From contig CM051016.1 in assembly GCA_027704905.1 (NCBI GenBank), positions 13,455,001 to 13,519,000 on the forward strand: a stretch of DNA of 64,000 nucleotides. Direction: 5' to 3'. This stretch comes from Muraenolepis orangiensis. Its lineage: Eukaryota > Chordata > Actinopteri > Gadiformes > Muraenolepididae. The notes under the pieces were generated by a model. That model saw nothing but the letters and a program-made list of their open reading frames with translations, searched no databases and had not been told where the DNA came from. Below, piece by piece: positions 42,515 through 54,530 of the stretch. How positions within the stretch are numbered: position 1 is the first letter of the stretch; the number at the start of each line of letters is the position of its first letter. A program made the translations under genes and the position numbers.

Positions 42515-45500
42515 AGTTAGTTAGTTAGTTCAGCCCTTGGCTCCTCCAGGTAGCATAGGCCATTGATGAAGATTGAGATTGTCTTCCATCTCACTTGGTT
42601 GGGGGCAAGTTTTTCAAGGTCTCTGCCCACTCAAAGACATCTCTGCCTGGACATCCCTCCTCCAACTGTTCTTGGGGCGACCTATTTTTCTCTTCCCTTG
42701 TGGGTTCCACTTTAGGGCTTGTCGGGTGATGTTGGCTGATTTCCTGAGAGTGTGTCCTATCCAGCTCCTCTTTCTTTTTAGGATCTGTAGGTCAATGGGA
42801 TCCTGTCCAGTTCTCCCCCACAGGTCCACATTCCTGACTTTGTCCCTCCACCAGATGTTCAGGATCCTCCTAAGGCAGTTGTTGATGAATGTTTGCAGTC
42901 TGATTGTTATTGGTTTTGTTGTTCACCATGTTTCTGATCCTTACAGCATCACCTGTTTCACATTGTAGTTGAAGATGCGTAGTTTGGTGTTAGTTGAGAT
43001 GGTTTTGGAGCTCCTGAGGATGTTAAACATAACCCTGGATTTGTTGATCCTGCTCTTTATGTCCGAGTCTGTCCCTCCTGTGGTGTCCATCACACTTCCT
43101 AGGTATGTGAATGCCTCCACTTCCTCTAGGGGGCGCCGTGTATGAGGATGGGGTTGCTGCTCCTTGAATGGATCTTCATCACCTGTGTCTTTGTTGTGTT
43201 TGGTGTAAGTCCCAATTGTTCTGCTGGTTGTGTGAGTCTGTCTGTCTTCTCCTACATTTGCATATGTGTGTGAGGGAGAAGGGCAATGACATCCGCAAAG
43301 TCAAGGTTGTCTAATTGCTCCCACATTGTCCACTGGATCCCATTTCTCTCCCCTTTGGTTGTTTCCTTCATGATCCAGTCGGCTGGAAGGAGGAAAAGGA
43401 ATGGTGAAAGTAGACAACCCTGCTTGACCCCCGTATTGACATCAAAGCTCTTTGATAACTGGCCTGCATGCATGATCTTGCATGTGTTTCCGTCATATGA
43501 GTTTTTGATGATGTTTATTAGTTTGATGGGGATTCCGTAGTGTTCCATTAGGCTCCATAGGGTTGTTCTGTCTAAGCTGTCAAATGCTTTTTCTTATTGA
43601 CTGTTCAATTATGATGCAAAGTGTTGCTATGTGATCCATACACGAGCGGTCTCTCCTGAACCCGGCCTGCTGATCCCTGAGCCTCTTGTCTACAGATTCC
43701 TGGAGACGGTTGAGGATGATCCGGTTGAGAACATTTCCGGGTACGGAAATTAGGGTGATCCCTCTGTAGTTCTTACACTGTCGTAAGTCAACTTTCTTTG
43801 GGAGTTTCACAATGTGTCCCTCTGCCCATTCTCTAGGTGTCTTTTCCTCTTCCCAAATCCTGTAAAACAAGTCGTAGAGCATGTCTGTTGATGTATTTGC
43901 ATCTGTTTTAAGGGCTTCTGATGGAATATTATCGGGACCAGCAGCCTTGCCACTCTTCTGTTGCTTGATTGCATTATTTAAACTTTTGCTGGTCTCTCAC
44001 ACCTGATATTTAGTGGAAATCCAGCTTTGGGTATATTTGGTGGTTCTGCTGATGGTGGCCTATTTAGATCATCTTGAAAGTGTTCTACCCATCTTTCTAG
44101 CTGTTCCACAGTTGAGAGCATTTTGCCAATCTTGTCTAGAATTGGTTTGGTTTTGTGTGTATTTTCCCATCAGTTTATTTGTGATGGCATACAACTCCTT
44201 CATGTTCCTATGTGCAGCTGCCTTTTCTACCTCCAGGGCTAGCCTCTACCTGTTGTCTCTTGTCCTTCCTTATGCTCTTTCGTACTTCTTTATGGCAACT
44301 GTTGTATTCATTTTGTGCCAATGGCTTCACTGCTCTTGTTCTTGAGTTGTTTACTTTTTCCTTGAGCCCTCTCCTCTGTTCGATTTTGTTCAGGGTTTCT
44401 GGTGTTATCCACTCCTTGTGTTTGCGGGTCCTTCTACCTATGACCTCCTCACAAGTTAAACAGCTTTGAGATGTTCCCACTCCTCAATTGTGCTTCCTTC
44501 TACCCTCTTTAGTTGTAGCTCTGTTTTTTCTTGCTAAGGTGTCCTTGAACTTATTCACAGTTGGTGCAATAGTAAGGTATTCAATGTTGTATTTAACTAT
44601 ATGCCTTTTGGACAGGTGATTTCTCTTCAGCCTTAGTTTAAATGTCCCTATCAGCAGAGGTCGTAAGATGCTGCATCTGCTCCTGGTTCTGACATCTTCC
44701 ATGGACCTTCTGAACTTCCTACAGCTACAGATGTGATCTATTTGGTTTTCTGTGACACCCACATTGTTTTATGTATGGTTTTGTGAGGGAATACGCTTCC
44801 TCCAATGACCAGGTTGTTGTTGACACAGGTCTCAACAAACATCTCTCCATTTTCATTCATTTTCCCCACTCCATGTTTCCCCATCACTTCCTCGTAGACC
44901 TCATTCCATCCTCCACTCTTGGTGTTGAAGTCACCCATCAGGATAATGAGGTCTCTGGCTCCAACCCTACCAAGTAGATGGTTCAAGCTGTCATAGAACA
45001 TGGCCTTGACATCATCTACTGCATCGTTGGTATGTGCATAGCACTGTATTATGTGAGCTTTCACGCTCCTGTTGTTGGTTCTGAAGGAAGGATGCAGTAA
45101 TGAGGCGAGAGCTGATGGGTTCCCATGAACCATCCTCCTTAGTCATCATAATGGCTACTCCCTCTGTGTGATTTGCTCCATCTTCTGCATGGCCAGAGTA
45201 GATAACAGATTTACCAGCTTTACCTCCCCCGATTGTGTCCATCTTGTTTCTCCCAGGCCCAGGACAGAGATTGTAGCGCACCATTTATTTGGCAATGGTA
45301 GCAGCCTTGCCAGCCTGGAACATGGTCCGGACATTCCGATTCCCCACAGGGGATTTCTTTCATGTCAGAAGGTGTATCAACTTCCCAGCTTCCTTGCGGG
45401 TTTGACTGGGAAGTGTCATGATCCCCATTTCTAGGGCACCTTCCTCAACCAAGTCTTTGATGCTTTCATTCGTGTTTCTGTAACTAGTGCTTTTTTTCCG

Positions 45501-45631
45501 GGATGAGGAAGTTAACCCCACGCCTAACCCCCAACCTGGAGGACCAGGGACTGCAATTGGTCTGCCTCCTGTTAAGCCCCAACGAGACTGGCGAGCCAAA
45601 TGTGCCAGAGAACCCAGAAGATGAGACACGG
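42515..45631 (-). pseudogene. RTE-like LINE, 3' portion (endonuclease and RT), broken
   Basis: Minus-strand pieces in order: TLPSQTRKEAGKLI leader (about 45400), GNRNVRTMFQAGKAATIAK-like codons, endonuclease HTEGVAIMMTKEDGSWEP and IILMGDFNTKSGG (about 44950), QIDHICSCRKFRRSMEDVRT (about 44730), RT blocks KNYRGITLISVPGNVLNRI and DQQAGFRRDRSCMDHIATL (about 43690), VNTGVKQGCLLSPFLFLL, LDFADVIALL (FADD changed to FADV; about 43300), and the C-terminal WIGHTLRKSANITRQALKWN (about 42750). The 3' end is a short (TTAG)n tract. Stops and shifts separate the pieces. The 5' end continues at 52089 beyond the Gypsy insertion. The family is related to the LINE behind CFDP2. Confidence 0.8.
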
Positions 45632-46136
45632 TGTCACAACCAAAGGTCTGATGACCAAACAAATTACACCTGGACCGGGCTGTTGTGAAGCCAACCCGTC
45701 CAGTGAGCGCTTCTAAGCACAGGTCCCGGCAGGAATTTAGACAAAACGTTCGTTACAAGGGTAAATTATATTTATTAACTATGGGGAATCAAACCCACAA
45801 CAACACAAAATAGCATCGCATCCACACACAGTGGCAAACAACAGGCAACCTCCACACTCCACTCTGGTCGGTGGCAATGACACAATGAGGCGCCCGGATG
45901 GGTGTCACATGGCAGGCTTTATCCACCCGTCCTATCGAGGCTGATTGCCGACAGCCGCCGCTCATCAGGCAATCAGCGCTCTCTAGAGGAGAGACGGGCG
46001 GCACCTGGGAAGGAGAAACAAAAAAAGGGGCCAATACAACGGTGACACACATCAAATACAAATAACAAATATAACATACTAACCTGATGTTTACAAACAT
46101 GATAACAATGTTAATGACCCACCCATGGACGTCACA
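45632..46136 (-). repeat. 3' LTR of the Gmr1-like element (left on the window)
   Basis: 505 bp, TGTCACAACC..GGACGTCACA on the + strand. It differs from the other LTR by three small indels (3, 2 and 2 bp) and no obvious substitutions. Confidence 0.95.
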
Positions 46137-46145
46137 CCTCCCCCC
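46137..46145 (-). other. Polypurine tract of the Gmr1-like element
   Basis: The minus strand reads GGGGGGAGG immediately before the 3' LTR, the position where plus-strand DNA synthesis is primed. Confidence 0.75.
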
Positions 46146-46216
46146 ATAGAAGCGAACCTATTGGGTGAGCAAAACATTGTTACCTATGAACCAACATCCG
46201 ATTAGTACCCCCAGAC

Positions 46217-48335
46217 CTACCCTCTGGACAAGGCATCGGCCACAACATTGTCCACGCCCTTTTTGTGGCGTATGACAATATTGTAGCCCTGCACCAGTAG
46301 GGCCCAACGCATCAATCGCTGATTGCTGTTGTACATCTGGGCTAAAAACACCAACGGATTATGGTCCGTGTAAACCAACACCGGAATGGAGCTGGACCCC
46401 ACGTACACCTCAAAATGTTGGAGGGCGAGGAGCATCGCCAGCGTCTCCTTCTCGATGGTGGAATAGTTAAGCTGATGATGCTTGAACTTCACCGAGAAGT
46501 AGCAAACCGGGTGATGCACGTCGCCCTCTCCCTCCTGTAACAGCACCGCTCCAGCCCCAGCAGCACTCGCGTCGACCTCCAGCTGAAAAGGACGAGCAAA
46601 GTCAGGGGCTGCTAGAACAGGGGCACTGCACAAAAGGGATTTTGCAGTCTCAAAGGCGCACTGACATTCCGTGGTCCACACAAACGGCACAATAGGACTA
46701 CATAACGAGGTGAGCGGAGCTACCGCCACCGAAAAGTTCCGACAAAAACAACGGTAGTATCCAGCCATTCCCAGGAAGCGCCGAAGCTCACGCCTAGTGG
46801 AAGGGGCTGGATACGCAAGAACCGCTGTGACCTTCGCATCAACTGGGCGGACCTGTCCATGTCCCACCTGTTTGCCCAAGTAGGTCACAGTGGCTTTACC
46901 AAATTCACATTTAGCGAGGTTCAGAGTCAACGACACCTCCGCTAAACGTGCAAATACCACCCGTAAGCTAGCAATGTGCTCCGCCCATGTGTCGGAGTAC
47001 ACCACTACATCATCTAAGTACACGTTGCACTTAGGCACATCCCCCAACACCAGATGCATCAGTCGTTGGAACGTGGCCGGTGCATTTCTCATCCCGAAGG
47101 GCATGACAGTGTACTGCAGAAAGTGGTCCGCTGTAACGAACGCCGAAATATCCGAGGCTCGCTCTGTCAGGGGAACCTGCCAGTACCCCTTCAAGAGGTC
47201 GAGCTTCGTGATAAATACAGCGGGACCAATACTATCGATGCAGTCATCCATCCTAGGCAACGGGAACGAGTCAGGCACCGTTACAGCATTCACCTTCCTG
47301 TAATCAGTACAGTAACGGGGAGACCCATCAGCCTTGGGAGCTAAAAGGCAAGGAGAGCTCCATGGACTACGGCTAGGTTTAGCTAGCCCATTTTCCAGCA
47401 GGTACAGAGCCTCTTTCTTCATGACCTCCCTCTTCGCCATCGGACACCGATATGCGTGTTGTTTAATGGGGGTCGCACTCCCAACATCAACATCGTGCTC
47501 CAGGACGGTCGTTCTGGAAGGCACATCAGAAGACAACATTGGATATGACAACAACAGTTGTCTCACATCCCTACCCTGAGATTCGGGCAGGTACAATAAA
47601 CGAGCAGTGACGTCACCCATGAATTCAGAGTTAGACAGCCGACCCGTCTGCTGACCCTCGGACAGCACGGTCAAATCATCATCCGGCAGGGAGCTCACAC
47701 ATGGAACAGATGGAACAGCTCCGGGACTGCTAGGCGGTCCCTCCTGCTTCCTCCCATCATCTCGGGTGAGATATTTTTTTAACATATTGATATGACACAA
47801 ACGTGTCTTTCTGCGCCGCTCGGGCGTACATATTATATAATTAGTGTCTGACACTTTTTTCTCCACTTTATAAGGTCCTGAGAACCGGGCAGAGAGCGCA
47901 GAACCAGGCATGGGCAGCAAAACCAACACTTCATCTCCAGCCTCAAACTGACGCCCCACCGCCTTCTTGTCAAACCGTTTCTTCATTTCCCCCTGGGCAG
48001 AGGCGAGGGCTTCCTTAGCCAATGAGGTCGCACCGTGGAGAGACAAAATCCAACACACTCGACCTGGGAGAAGAACCAGACAACATCTTCTCTTTGAGCA
48101 CCTTTAATGGACCACGCATACCGTGACCGAACACTAGCTCTGCAGGGCTAAATCCAAGCGACTCCTGCTTGGCATCCCTAATAGCAAAGAGCATAAATGA
48201 CACTCCCTCATCCCAACCACAACCTGTATCAACGCAGTACTTTTTCAGCATCGCCTTCAGTGTCTGGTGCCAGCGCTCTAGTGCCCCTTGTGACTCAGGA
48301 TGATAAGCAGTAGACACTGTATGAGGGACACCCAA
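46217..48335 (-). pseudogene. integrase C-terminus, RT and RNase H frames of the Gmr1-like element
   Basis: The frame 48335-48015 continues the integrase core (STAYHPESQGALERWHQT, with the third catalytic Glu in ERWHQ). A one-base shift near 48045 moves to the frame 48058-46217. That frame starts with the integrase end module (ARFSGPYKVEKKV, the GPY/F motif) and then has RT (KLDLLKGYWQVPL, YTVMPFGMRNAPATFQRLMH, YLDDVVVYS near residue 346, FLGMAGYYRCFCRNFS) and RNase H (FQLEVDASAAGAGAVLLQ, YSTIEKETLA, YTDHNPLVFL, NVVADALSRG). RT and RNase H have no stops and look intact. Confidence 0.88.
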
Positions 48336-48338
48336 GGC

Positions 48339-51086
48339 CTACAATGATTGATTAAAGGTCTTAGACATAAAATTTGTCCCTTGGTCAGACTGTACAACTT
48401 TTGGCAGACCAAATGTTGTGAAAAACTTGCTCAAGGCTTTGGTAATGGCCGGAGCAGTAATTTTCCTCAGAGGAATCGCCTCTGGGAAACGGGTGGAAAC
48501 ACACATGATTGTCAACATGTATTGATTACCTGCTTTTGTTTTGGGCAGGGGACCCACACAGTCAATGATCACATGTTCAAAAGGTTCCCCCATTGCTGGG
48601 ATGGGGTGCAGAGGAGCTGGCGGCACCCCCTGATTTGGCTTCCCCACTATTTGACAGGTACTACAGGTACCACAAAAATTTACCACATCGGCCTTCAGAC
48701 CGGGCCAAAAACAATTCTGCAAAATCCGGTCATAAGTTTTGGCGATACCCAAATGACCAGACCACACATGTTCATGTGCTAACATCAACACATGACGTCT
48801 ACATACCAATGGTAACACAATTTGGTGCACCGTATTCCAATCTTCTCCACACTTTAAGTCTGCTACACCTGGCCTAGCAACCCAGGTGCGCATCAACACC
48901 CCCTCCTCCATCACAAAGGTCTGTCTCCTACTAGCCTCAGTAGCAGTACTGGCCACCGCCGCAAAACAGCTAGACAGGGAGGAATCATTTTGCTGAGCAG
49001 AGATCAATGCCTGACGTGTCAGTGGTAGTGGCACGTCAGCGAATTTGGGAATCACCAGCTTCCCTTGAACGCTACTCACAGTAACCTTCTCCATCTCGCC
49101 AACAGATGGCCACTCGTCCTTAGCGAGAGCCTCGCCACAGATAGAGTCACTCAACGCCAGACCTTGGTCTCGCTTCCTCTCCTGTGCCCTGGTGACAGCA
49201 CAAACAGGAAAAACATCGGGGTGACTTTTAATCAATTCACCACATAACAACTCCGATACTGGAGCGTCTACCACCTCCAACACAGGGATTACTTTTCCCC
49301 CAGCGATATAATTTCCCATGATGAAGTCAACCCCCTCCACAGGGAAACATGGGCGAACCGCGACAGGAAAACAACCTGTGATTAGTTCCGACTTTACATG
49401 GATCTTATGCAACGGCGCGGGCATAAAACCCATTTGAATACCTCTCACAAGGGCACTCGACTTACAGGAAGAAGTCTCGTCTAATGGTAAAATACCAGCT
49501 AGGATGAACGACTGAGAATCTCCTGTATCACGGAGTATTCTTATTCTCCGTTGATCACACATTTTTCCCGACAAGGACACATATCCATCAAACAAGAAGG
49601 GTTCAAAACAGCTATCCGGCTTCCCCAGAGAGCTATTTTGGTCCGGACACGATACCGTTCCAATCAACCCCACCCCTTTTGGTTTCTGGGCCGAACCTCT
49701 TGCCTCCTGACGATTTCTCAAGGTGTAACAGTCCCTCACCATGTGGCCTGTTTTTTTACAATAACTGCATACAACACCCCTTCTAGATGGCGGTGAGCGT
49801 GGCTGGAACGCTCGCTCGTCATCTCCCCGAAATGTTGACTCACGAGGAGAGAACGAGCCGCCTCTAACATATACGTCATTACGTACAGAAACGTGTTTGT
49901 GGGTCAGTGCAAATTCATCCGCCAAAATCGCAGCTTGCTGGAGTGTAGCCACCTTGTGTTCGTTCAAGTAGACCACGGTTCGCTCGGGCATGCAGGTTTT
50001 GAACTGCTCAATGAGTACCAACTCGCTCAAAGATGCCAAGTCCTCCACTTTACACGCCGAACACCACCGATCAAAAAGGGTTCTCTGTTCACAGGAGAAA
50101 TCAACATTTGTCTGAGAAGGAGACTTTCTGAGAGTGCGAAAACGCTGTCTATACGCTTCCGGAACTAGCTCGTACACACGCAAGACAGCACTTTTCACAC
50201 TCTCATAAATTAAGCTGTCAGCCATTGTTAACGAAGCACATGCCTCCTGCGCCTTACCAGTGAGCCTGCATTGCAATAAAATTGCCCACATGTCCACTGG
50301 CCAATGCAGGGCATGTGCTATGCGTTCAAAGGCAGCAAAATAAGCCTCCACTTCAGACTCGTGAAAGATGGGAACTAATGAGATATGCTGGCTAATATTG
50401 AAGGGTGCCTGGGAGTGGGAGAGTACTCCAGCTGGAGAGGAAGTAGCATCACGCATAGTGTTAATACTCTCCAACTCCAGCTTCCTCATCGACAGTTGGA
50501 ATTGTCTATCCTTCTCCTCCCTTCTCTCTCTCTCTTCCCGGTCCTCCCTGCGTATAGCCGCCCTCTCCTCTAACTGGAGACGGGCTAAACACAGCCGTGT
50601 CCTCTCTTTCACACCAGAAGAGGCAGCAGAACCATGCTCGGAACCCACAGAGCCATCACTCTCAGGTTCTGACACACCAACCCCCTCAATCTCAATCTTG
50701 GCAGTGGCAGCTCTTTTCGAAATAGCCCCACCCTTTGGGCTAAGAACACCTACGGCAGACCCACCAGAACCATCGCCGAGCGTGATGTCCTCCGTCTCAA
50801 CCTCCTGGGTCATGGGCAAGCTGAATACCTCCTGGTCCAATAACCCAGACAGCACAGCTGCCTTCAATTCAGCTTTGCTTAACAAACTCTGGACAGAAAT
50901 ACCAAAATGTTTGGCAATTATCCATAATTCTGCCTTTTTGCAGCCATCTACCTGTTCTACAGTAGGGTCTGCCAAAAAGACGTCCAAATTAAACGCTGCC
51001 ATAGCCATCTCCTCTACCACAGAAAAATGACAACCGACAACCGAGTCCTCAAACGTTAACACAAAAAAAAAACGGAGGGTACTCAC
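48339..51086 (-). pseudogene. gag-protease-integrase frame of the Gmr1-like element
   Basis: A 915-codon frame; the true start is probably Met29 (51002; MAAFNLDVFLADPTVEQV). Gag (about residues 29-430) has a charged RREDREERERREEKDRQF helix. The CCHC zinc knuckle CSYCKKTGHMVRDC is near residue 437 and the aspartic protease motif RDTGDSQSF near 515. A spacer leads to the integrase HHCC finger (HEHVWSGHLG.. CGTCSTC, residues 767-812) and the catalytic core (HVIIDCVGPLP near 838, SDQGTNF near 904). The frame ends at an in-frame TAG (48339-48341); the integrase carries on in the same frame behind it. Confidence 0.88.
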
Positions 51087-51564
51087 CTACAAAATAATCT
51101 GTGCGCGACCACAACACATTCAAATAGCCACGTTCCTTTTTATACCAACTAACCAATCTGATTTAAATTACCACATCTACTACTAACAAAAAACAACAAA
51201 TGTCGGTTCCTAACCAACTAACTAGGACCACCTGGTTTTCACTCTAACTATCCCAACTAACTACTCCCCTAGCGGGATGAGGGCTACACCTATCTTCAGT
51301 CGCTTACCGATATCATTGCGCACTCCACCGGGGTACACGACGCGACGCCCCCCTCCCCCTAACCAACCAGGCGAATCCACCCGTTACCTATGTGGCATAA
51401 AATCAAAATGGTTAGGTTCACAACACAGGAACGAATTACAACCTAAAAAACGCGCAGCACGGAAACACAATACAATTTACCAAAGAAAAACGCAAACCTA
51501 CCTGACACGCTCCAATCGACAAGCCCACATGTCAGATACAACACATGGAACTCTACAATTGGGC
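51087..51564 (-). other. 5' untranslated leader of the Gmr1-like element
   Basis: About 480 bp between the primer-binding site and gag. There is no ORF on the element's strand; a + strand frame at 51277 is not recognised. Confidence 0.6.
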
Positions 51565-51581
51565 AAAGGAACGAGCCCCCA
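51565..51581 (-). other. Primer-binding site of the Gmr1-like element
   Basis: Directly next to the 5' LTR the minus strand reads TGGGGGCTCGTTCC. Its first 11 bases equal the 3' complement of tRNA-Pro used by tRNA-Pro-primed retroelements. Confidence 0.7.
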
Positions 51582-52083
51582 TGTCACAACCAAAGGTCTG
51601 ATGACCAAACAAATTACACCTGGACCGGGCTGTTGTGAAGCCAACCCGTCCAGTGAGCGCTTCTAAGCACAGGTCCCGGCAGGAATTTAGACAAAACGTT
51701 CGTTACAAGGGTAAATTATATTTAACTATGGGGAATCAAACCCACAACAACACAAAATAGCATCGCATCCACACACAGTGGCAAACAACAGGCAACCTCC
51801 ACACTCCACTCTGGTCGGTGGCAATGACACAATGAGGCGCCCGGATGGGTCACATGGCAGGCTTTATCCACCCGTCCTATCGAGGCTGATTGCCGACAGC
51901 CGCCGCTCATCAGGCAATCAGCGCTCTCTAGAGGAGAGACGGGCGGCACCTGGGAAGGAGAAACAAAAAAAGGGGCCAATACAACGGTGACACACATCAA
52001 ATACAAATAACAAATATAACATATACTAACCTGATGTTTACAAACATGATAACAATGTTAATGACCCACCCATGGACGTCACA
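51582..52083 (-). repeat. 5' LTR of the Gmr1-like element (right on the window)
   Basis: 502 bp, the partner of 45632-46136. The near identity indicates recent insertion, since the two LTRs of a copy are identical at integration. Confidence 0.95.
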
Positions 52084-52390
52084 CACGGACACTCAAAACA
52101 ATGGAAAAATGTCTTTACTAAAAATATATCCACAAACACAAAAACCAACTAGGCAGGGTTGGACTGGTTACGTGGCACGACGTGGTCGGAGCAGGAAAGC
52201 GCAGATTCTCGTGTTGTAGGGAGCCCTAAGGATATCAATAACCAAGCGCCCGACGTCGGTCTTCGGCAGCCTAAAGAAGGGTAGATCCCAGGTGTTCATT
52301 GGCCTCAGCAGGCCCGATTACGATGGGCAACATCTAGGATCGATTAGAGCGTGGGGGCACAACACCTTCTACCCCTTGACCAATCTGGTA
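52084..52390 (-). pseudogene. 5' leader of the RTE-like LINE, right of the Gypsy insertion
   Basis: Sequence after the second CACGG copy continues the interrupted host repeat. No long ORF is present. The block CCCGACGTCGGTCTTCGGCA near 52249 matches, inverted, the units at 41884-42030, so the leader or its host repeat is related to that region. Confidence 0.45.
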
Positions 52391-52959
52391 TGCAGTCCAG
52401 GAGAGGTTTCAGTTTATATTTGAATATAATTATTTTAATTCGATTGATGTTCTCTGCAGGTCATGGGTGCTAAAGGTATGAAGGTTTGCCAAACCAAGGC
52501 CTCATGACTCACAAGCCTTGCACATCAAATCCTTGACCCTGAGACCGTGAAACATTCACGGCTTCCATGACTTAAGCAACAAGACCAACAATTGATGTAC
52601 AGTATATGACTTACATTTATTTTCATTGTACAGTAAACGTAATAAATAACACCAGTTCACTTTACACCTGTTCTCAGACCATGTTGACGTGTCCCGTACT
52701 CTCAGAAGTGGTGAAACCATCAGAAGTATTCAATGGGACAAAAATTTATAATCAAAACAAATATAAAACTTTTATATAACGCAAGGCAAAGCAAAACTAG
52801 TGCTTACAATGATTTCAATAACCTCGGCCTCGGCCTCTCTCTTTCCGCTAGTGTGTTGGACAGGAGTCTCCACAATCTGGGACGCACTAGGTGGAGGATG
52901 TGCAGGTGCAGGGTGGCTCAGATGGTGTAGATGTTGATGTAGACCCCCACACCCACTGC
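52391..52959. other. No gene recognised
   Basis: Spacer between the RTE-like LINE leader and the next repeat. No similarity or bounded repeat is seen. Confidence 0.45.
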
Positions 52960-53102
52960 GCATATCCACTGCTGATATAACTGCATACCCCTGAGCACTC
53001 TCTGCTGTATATACATTTATATTTATCTTGTTGATACAACTGCATACCCCTGCTCACTACCTGTTTATACTTGTATACTTACCTGTGTATATATATATAC
53101 CT
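52960..53102 (+). repeat. Dispersed repeat, family B, left half (interrupted)
   Basis: Reads ACTGCATACCCCTGCTCACT, ACCTGTTTATACTTGTATAC and (TA)n, then ACCT. It continues beyond the LINE at 61788 with CCTATAATTCAGCACATATC. The same family occurs at 63335-63535 (uninterrupted) and in part at 29190-29400. The tail TGACAATACATTTGAATATA suggests a LINE-like 3' end. Confidence 0.65.
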
Positions 53103-53229
53103 GGAGTTGGAGTATGGCGCCGAGTATGGCGCCGTACGAGATGGCTGCCGTGTCGCATTTATTCTTTTTATCGCAACTATCTTTGTTCAGGAAGTTAGCA
53201 GCACGTTCATTTATAACTTTTGCACACTT

Positions 53230-54530
53230 CTGGAGATCAGATCGTCAGTCGCTCGCCGCCTACCGGAGTTTTTCCATTCTTTCGACTCGGACGTCCCGCC
53301 CGAAGTCACAGCTGAATTATCTCTGACCATCTTGGGCACGATTACACGCAAGCGTCGCAGGAAGAAGCGAGGGAAGCGAGCCGGCGTGCTAGTCAGGCTG
53401 AGATGTCGATCCAATCGCCCCCCACTACCCACCATTTTACTGGCTAATGTACAGTCTCTGGACAATAAGTTAAGCGAGCTACAGGCTCGTATTCAATTCC
53501 ACCGGGAAACTAAGGACAATTGTATCATCTGCCTTATGGAGACATGGATGTCGGAGGGGGTTACCGACGCAGCTATCGAGCCGGCGGGATTTTCCATCCA
53601 CCGGGCGGACAGAACAAAGGCTCTCTCCGGTAAAGATCGCGGAGGGGGGGGTATGTCTCATGATAAATAGATCTTGGTGCAACCAAAGTCATGTATTTCT
53701 GTTCCCCGGACCTGGAGTACCTCATGCTTATGTGCCGTCCATACTGGCTACCTTGGGAGTTTAGAGCGGTAACCATGACCGCTGTTTACATTCCCCCACA
53801 AGCCAACACGGACACAGCGCTGAAGGAACTGTATGGGGCTATCAGCGAACAGGAGTCGGCACACCCCGAGGCTGCTCTCATCGTGGCGGGGGACTTCAAC
53901 AAGGGGAACCTGAAGAAGGTTCTCCCGAAGTTCTACCAACACATAACGAGCAACACACGGGGCGAGCGGATCCTCGACCACTGCTACACCCCCTTCCGTG
54001 ATGGCTACAAGGCCCTCCTCCGCCCACCGTTCAGCAAATCAGACCACCGCTCTATCCAGCTACTCCCCGCCTCAAGGCAGAGACTGAAGCAGCAACCGAT
54101 TGCTGTGAGGGAGGTCCAATGCTGGTCGGACCAATCGGACTCTATGCTGCAGGATTGTTTTGATCGTGCTGACTGGCACATGTTCCGCGTTGCCTCGGAC
54201 AATAACATCAACGAGTACGCGTCGCCGGTCACCGGGTTCATCAAGAAGTGCATAGATGACGTTGTTCCGACAAAGTCGGTTCGGATATATCCCAACCAGA
54301 AACCGTGGATTAACGGCGATGTTCGCGCTGCCCTACACGCGCGTAATGCCGCCTTTGGCTCCGGGAATACGGAGGAATATACGAGAGCCCGTTACGACCT
54401 CCGCAAGACCATCGTCACTGCCAAGCGGGAGTATGGACAGAGTGGAAGATAAATTCAAGAGCCACGATGCGAGGGGCAGGGGCTGCAGACGATGGGGTGC
54501 AACTTCAGAGGGAGAACCAGTTGTGTAGAG
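53230..54530 (+). pseudogene. L2-like LINE ORF, endonuclease part
   Basis: The frame from about 53230 reads RSSVARRLPEFFHSFDSDVP, then ILLANVQSLDNKLSELQARI and CLMETWMSEGVTDAAIEPAG, the APE endonuclease start. A run of eight G at about 53643 marks a frameshift. The frame 53691-54452 goes on with YFCSPDLEYLMLMCRPYWLP, AVYIPPQANTDTALKELYGA, IVAGDFNKGNLKKVLPKFYQ, ILDHCYT and SDHRSIQLLP, with catalytic Asp/Asn and His. A second shift near 54430 precedes the linker and the hAT insertion. Confidence 0.85.

Larger units (their letters stand above)
45632..52083 (-). mobile_element. Ty3/Gypsy LTR retrotransposon, Gmr1-like (integrase before RT)
   Basis: Two near-identical direct LTRs (45632-46136 and 51582-52083), TG..CA ends and the 5-bp target duplication CACGG (45627-45631 and 52084-52088). 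Order on the minus strand: 5' LTR, primer-binding site, gag with CCHC knuckle, protease, integrase, then RT and RNase H, polypurine tract, 3' LTR. Integrase upstream of RT is the Ty1/Copia order in an element whose RT is of Ty3/Gypsy type, as described for the Gmr1 group of deuterostomes. No env is seen. One in-frame stop and one frameshift interrupt the integrase. It is inserted in the RTE-like LINE. Confidence 0.93.

Noticed and set aside
50368..51030. 220-codon + strand frame
   Set aside because: Antisense shadow of the gag region of the Gmr1-like element.
53114..53326. 70-codon frame starting MAAVSHLFFL
   Set aside because: It overlaps the LINE ORF in another frame; a first LINE ORF was considered but the codons show no recognisable domain.
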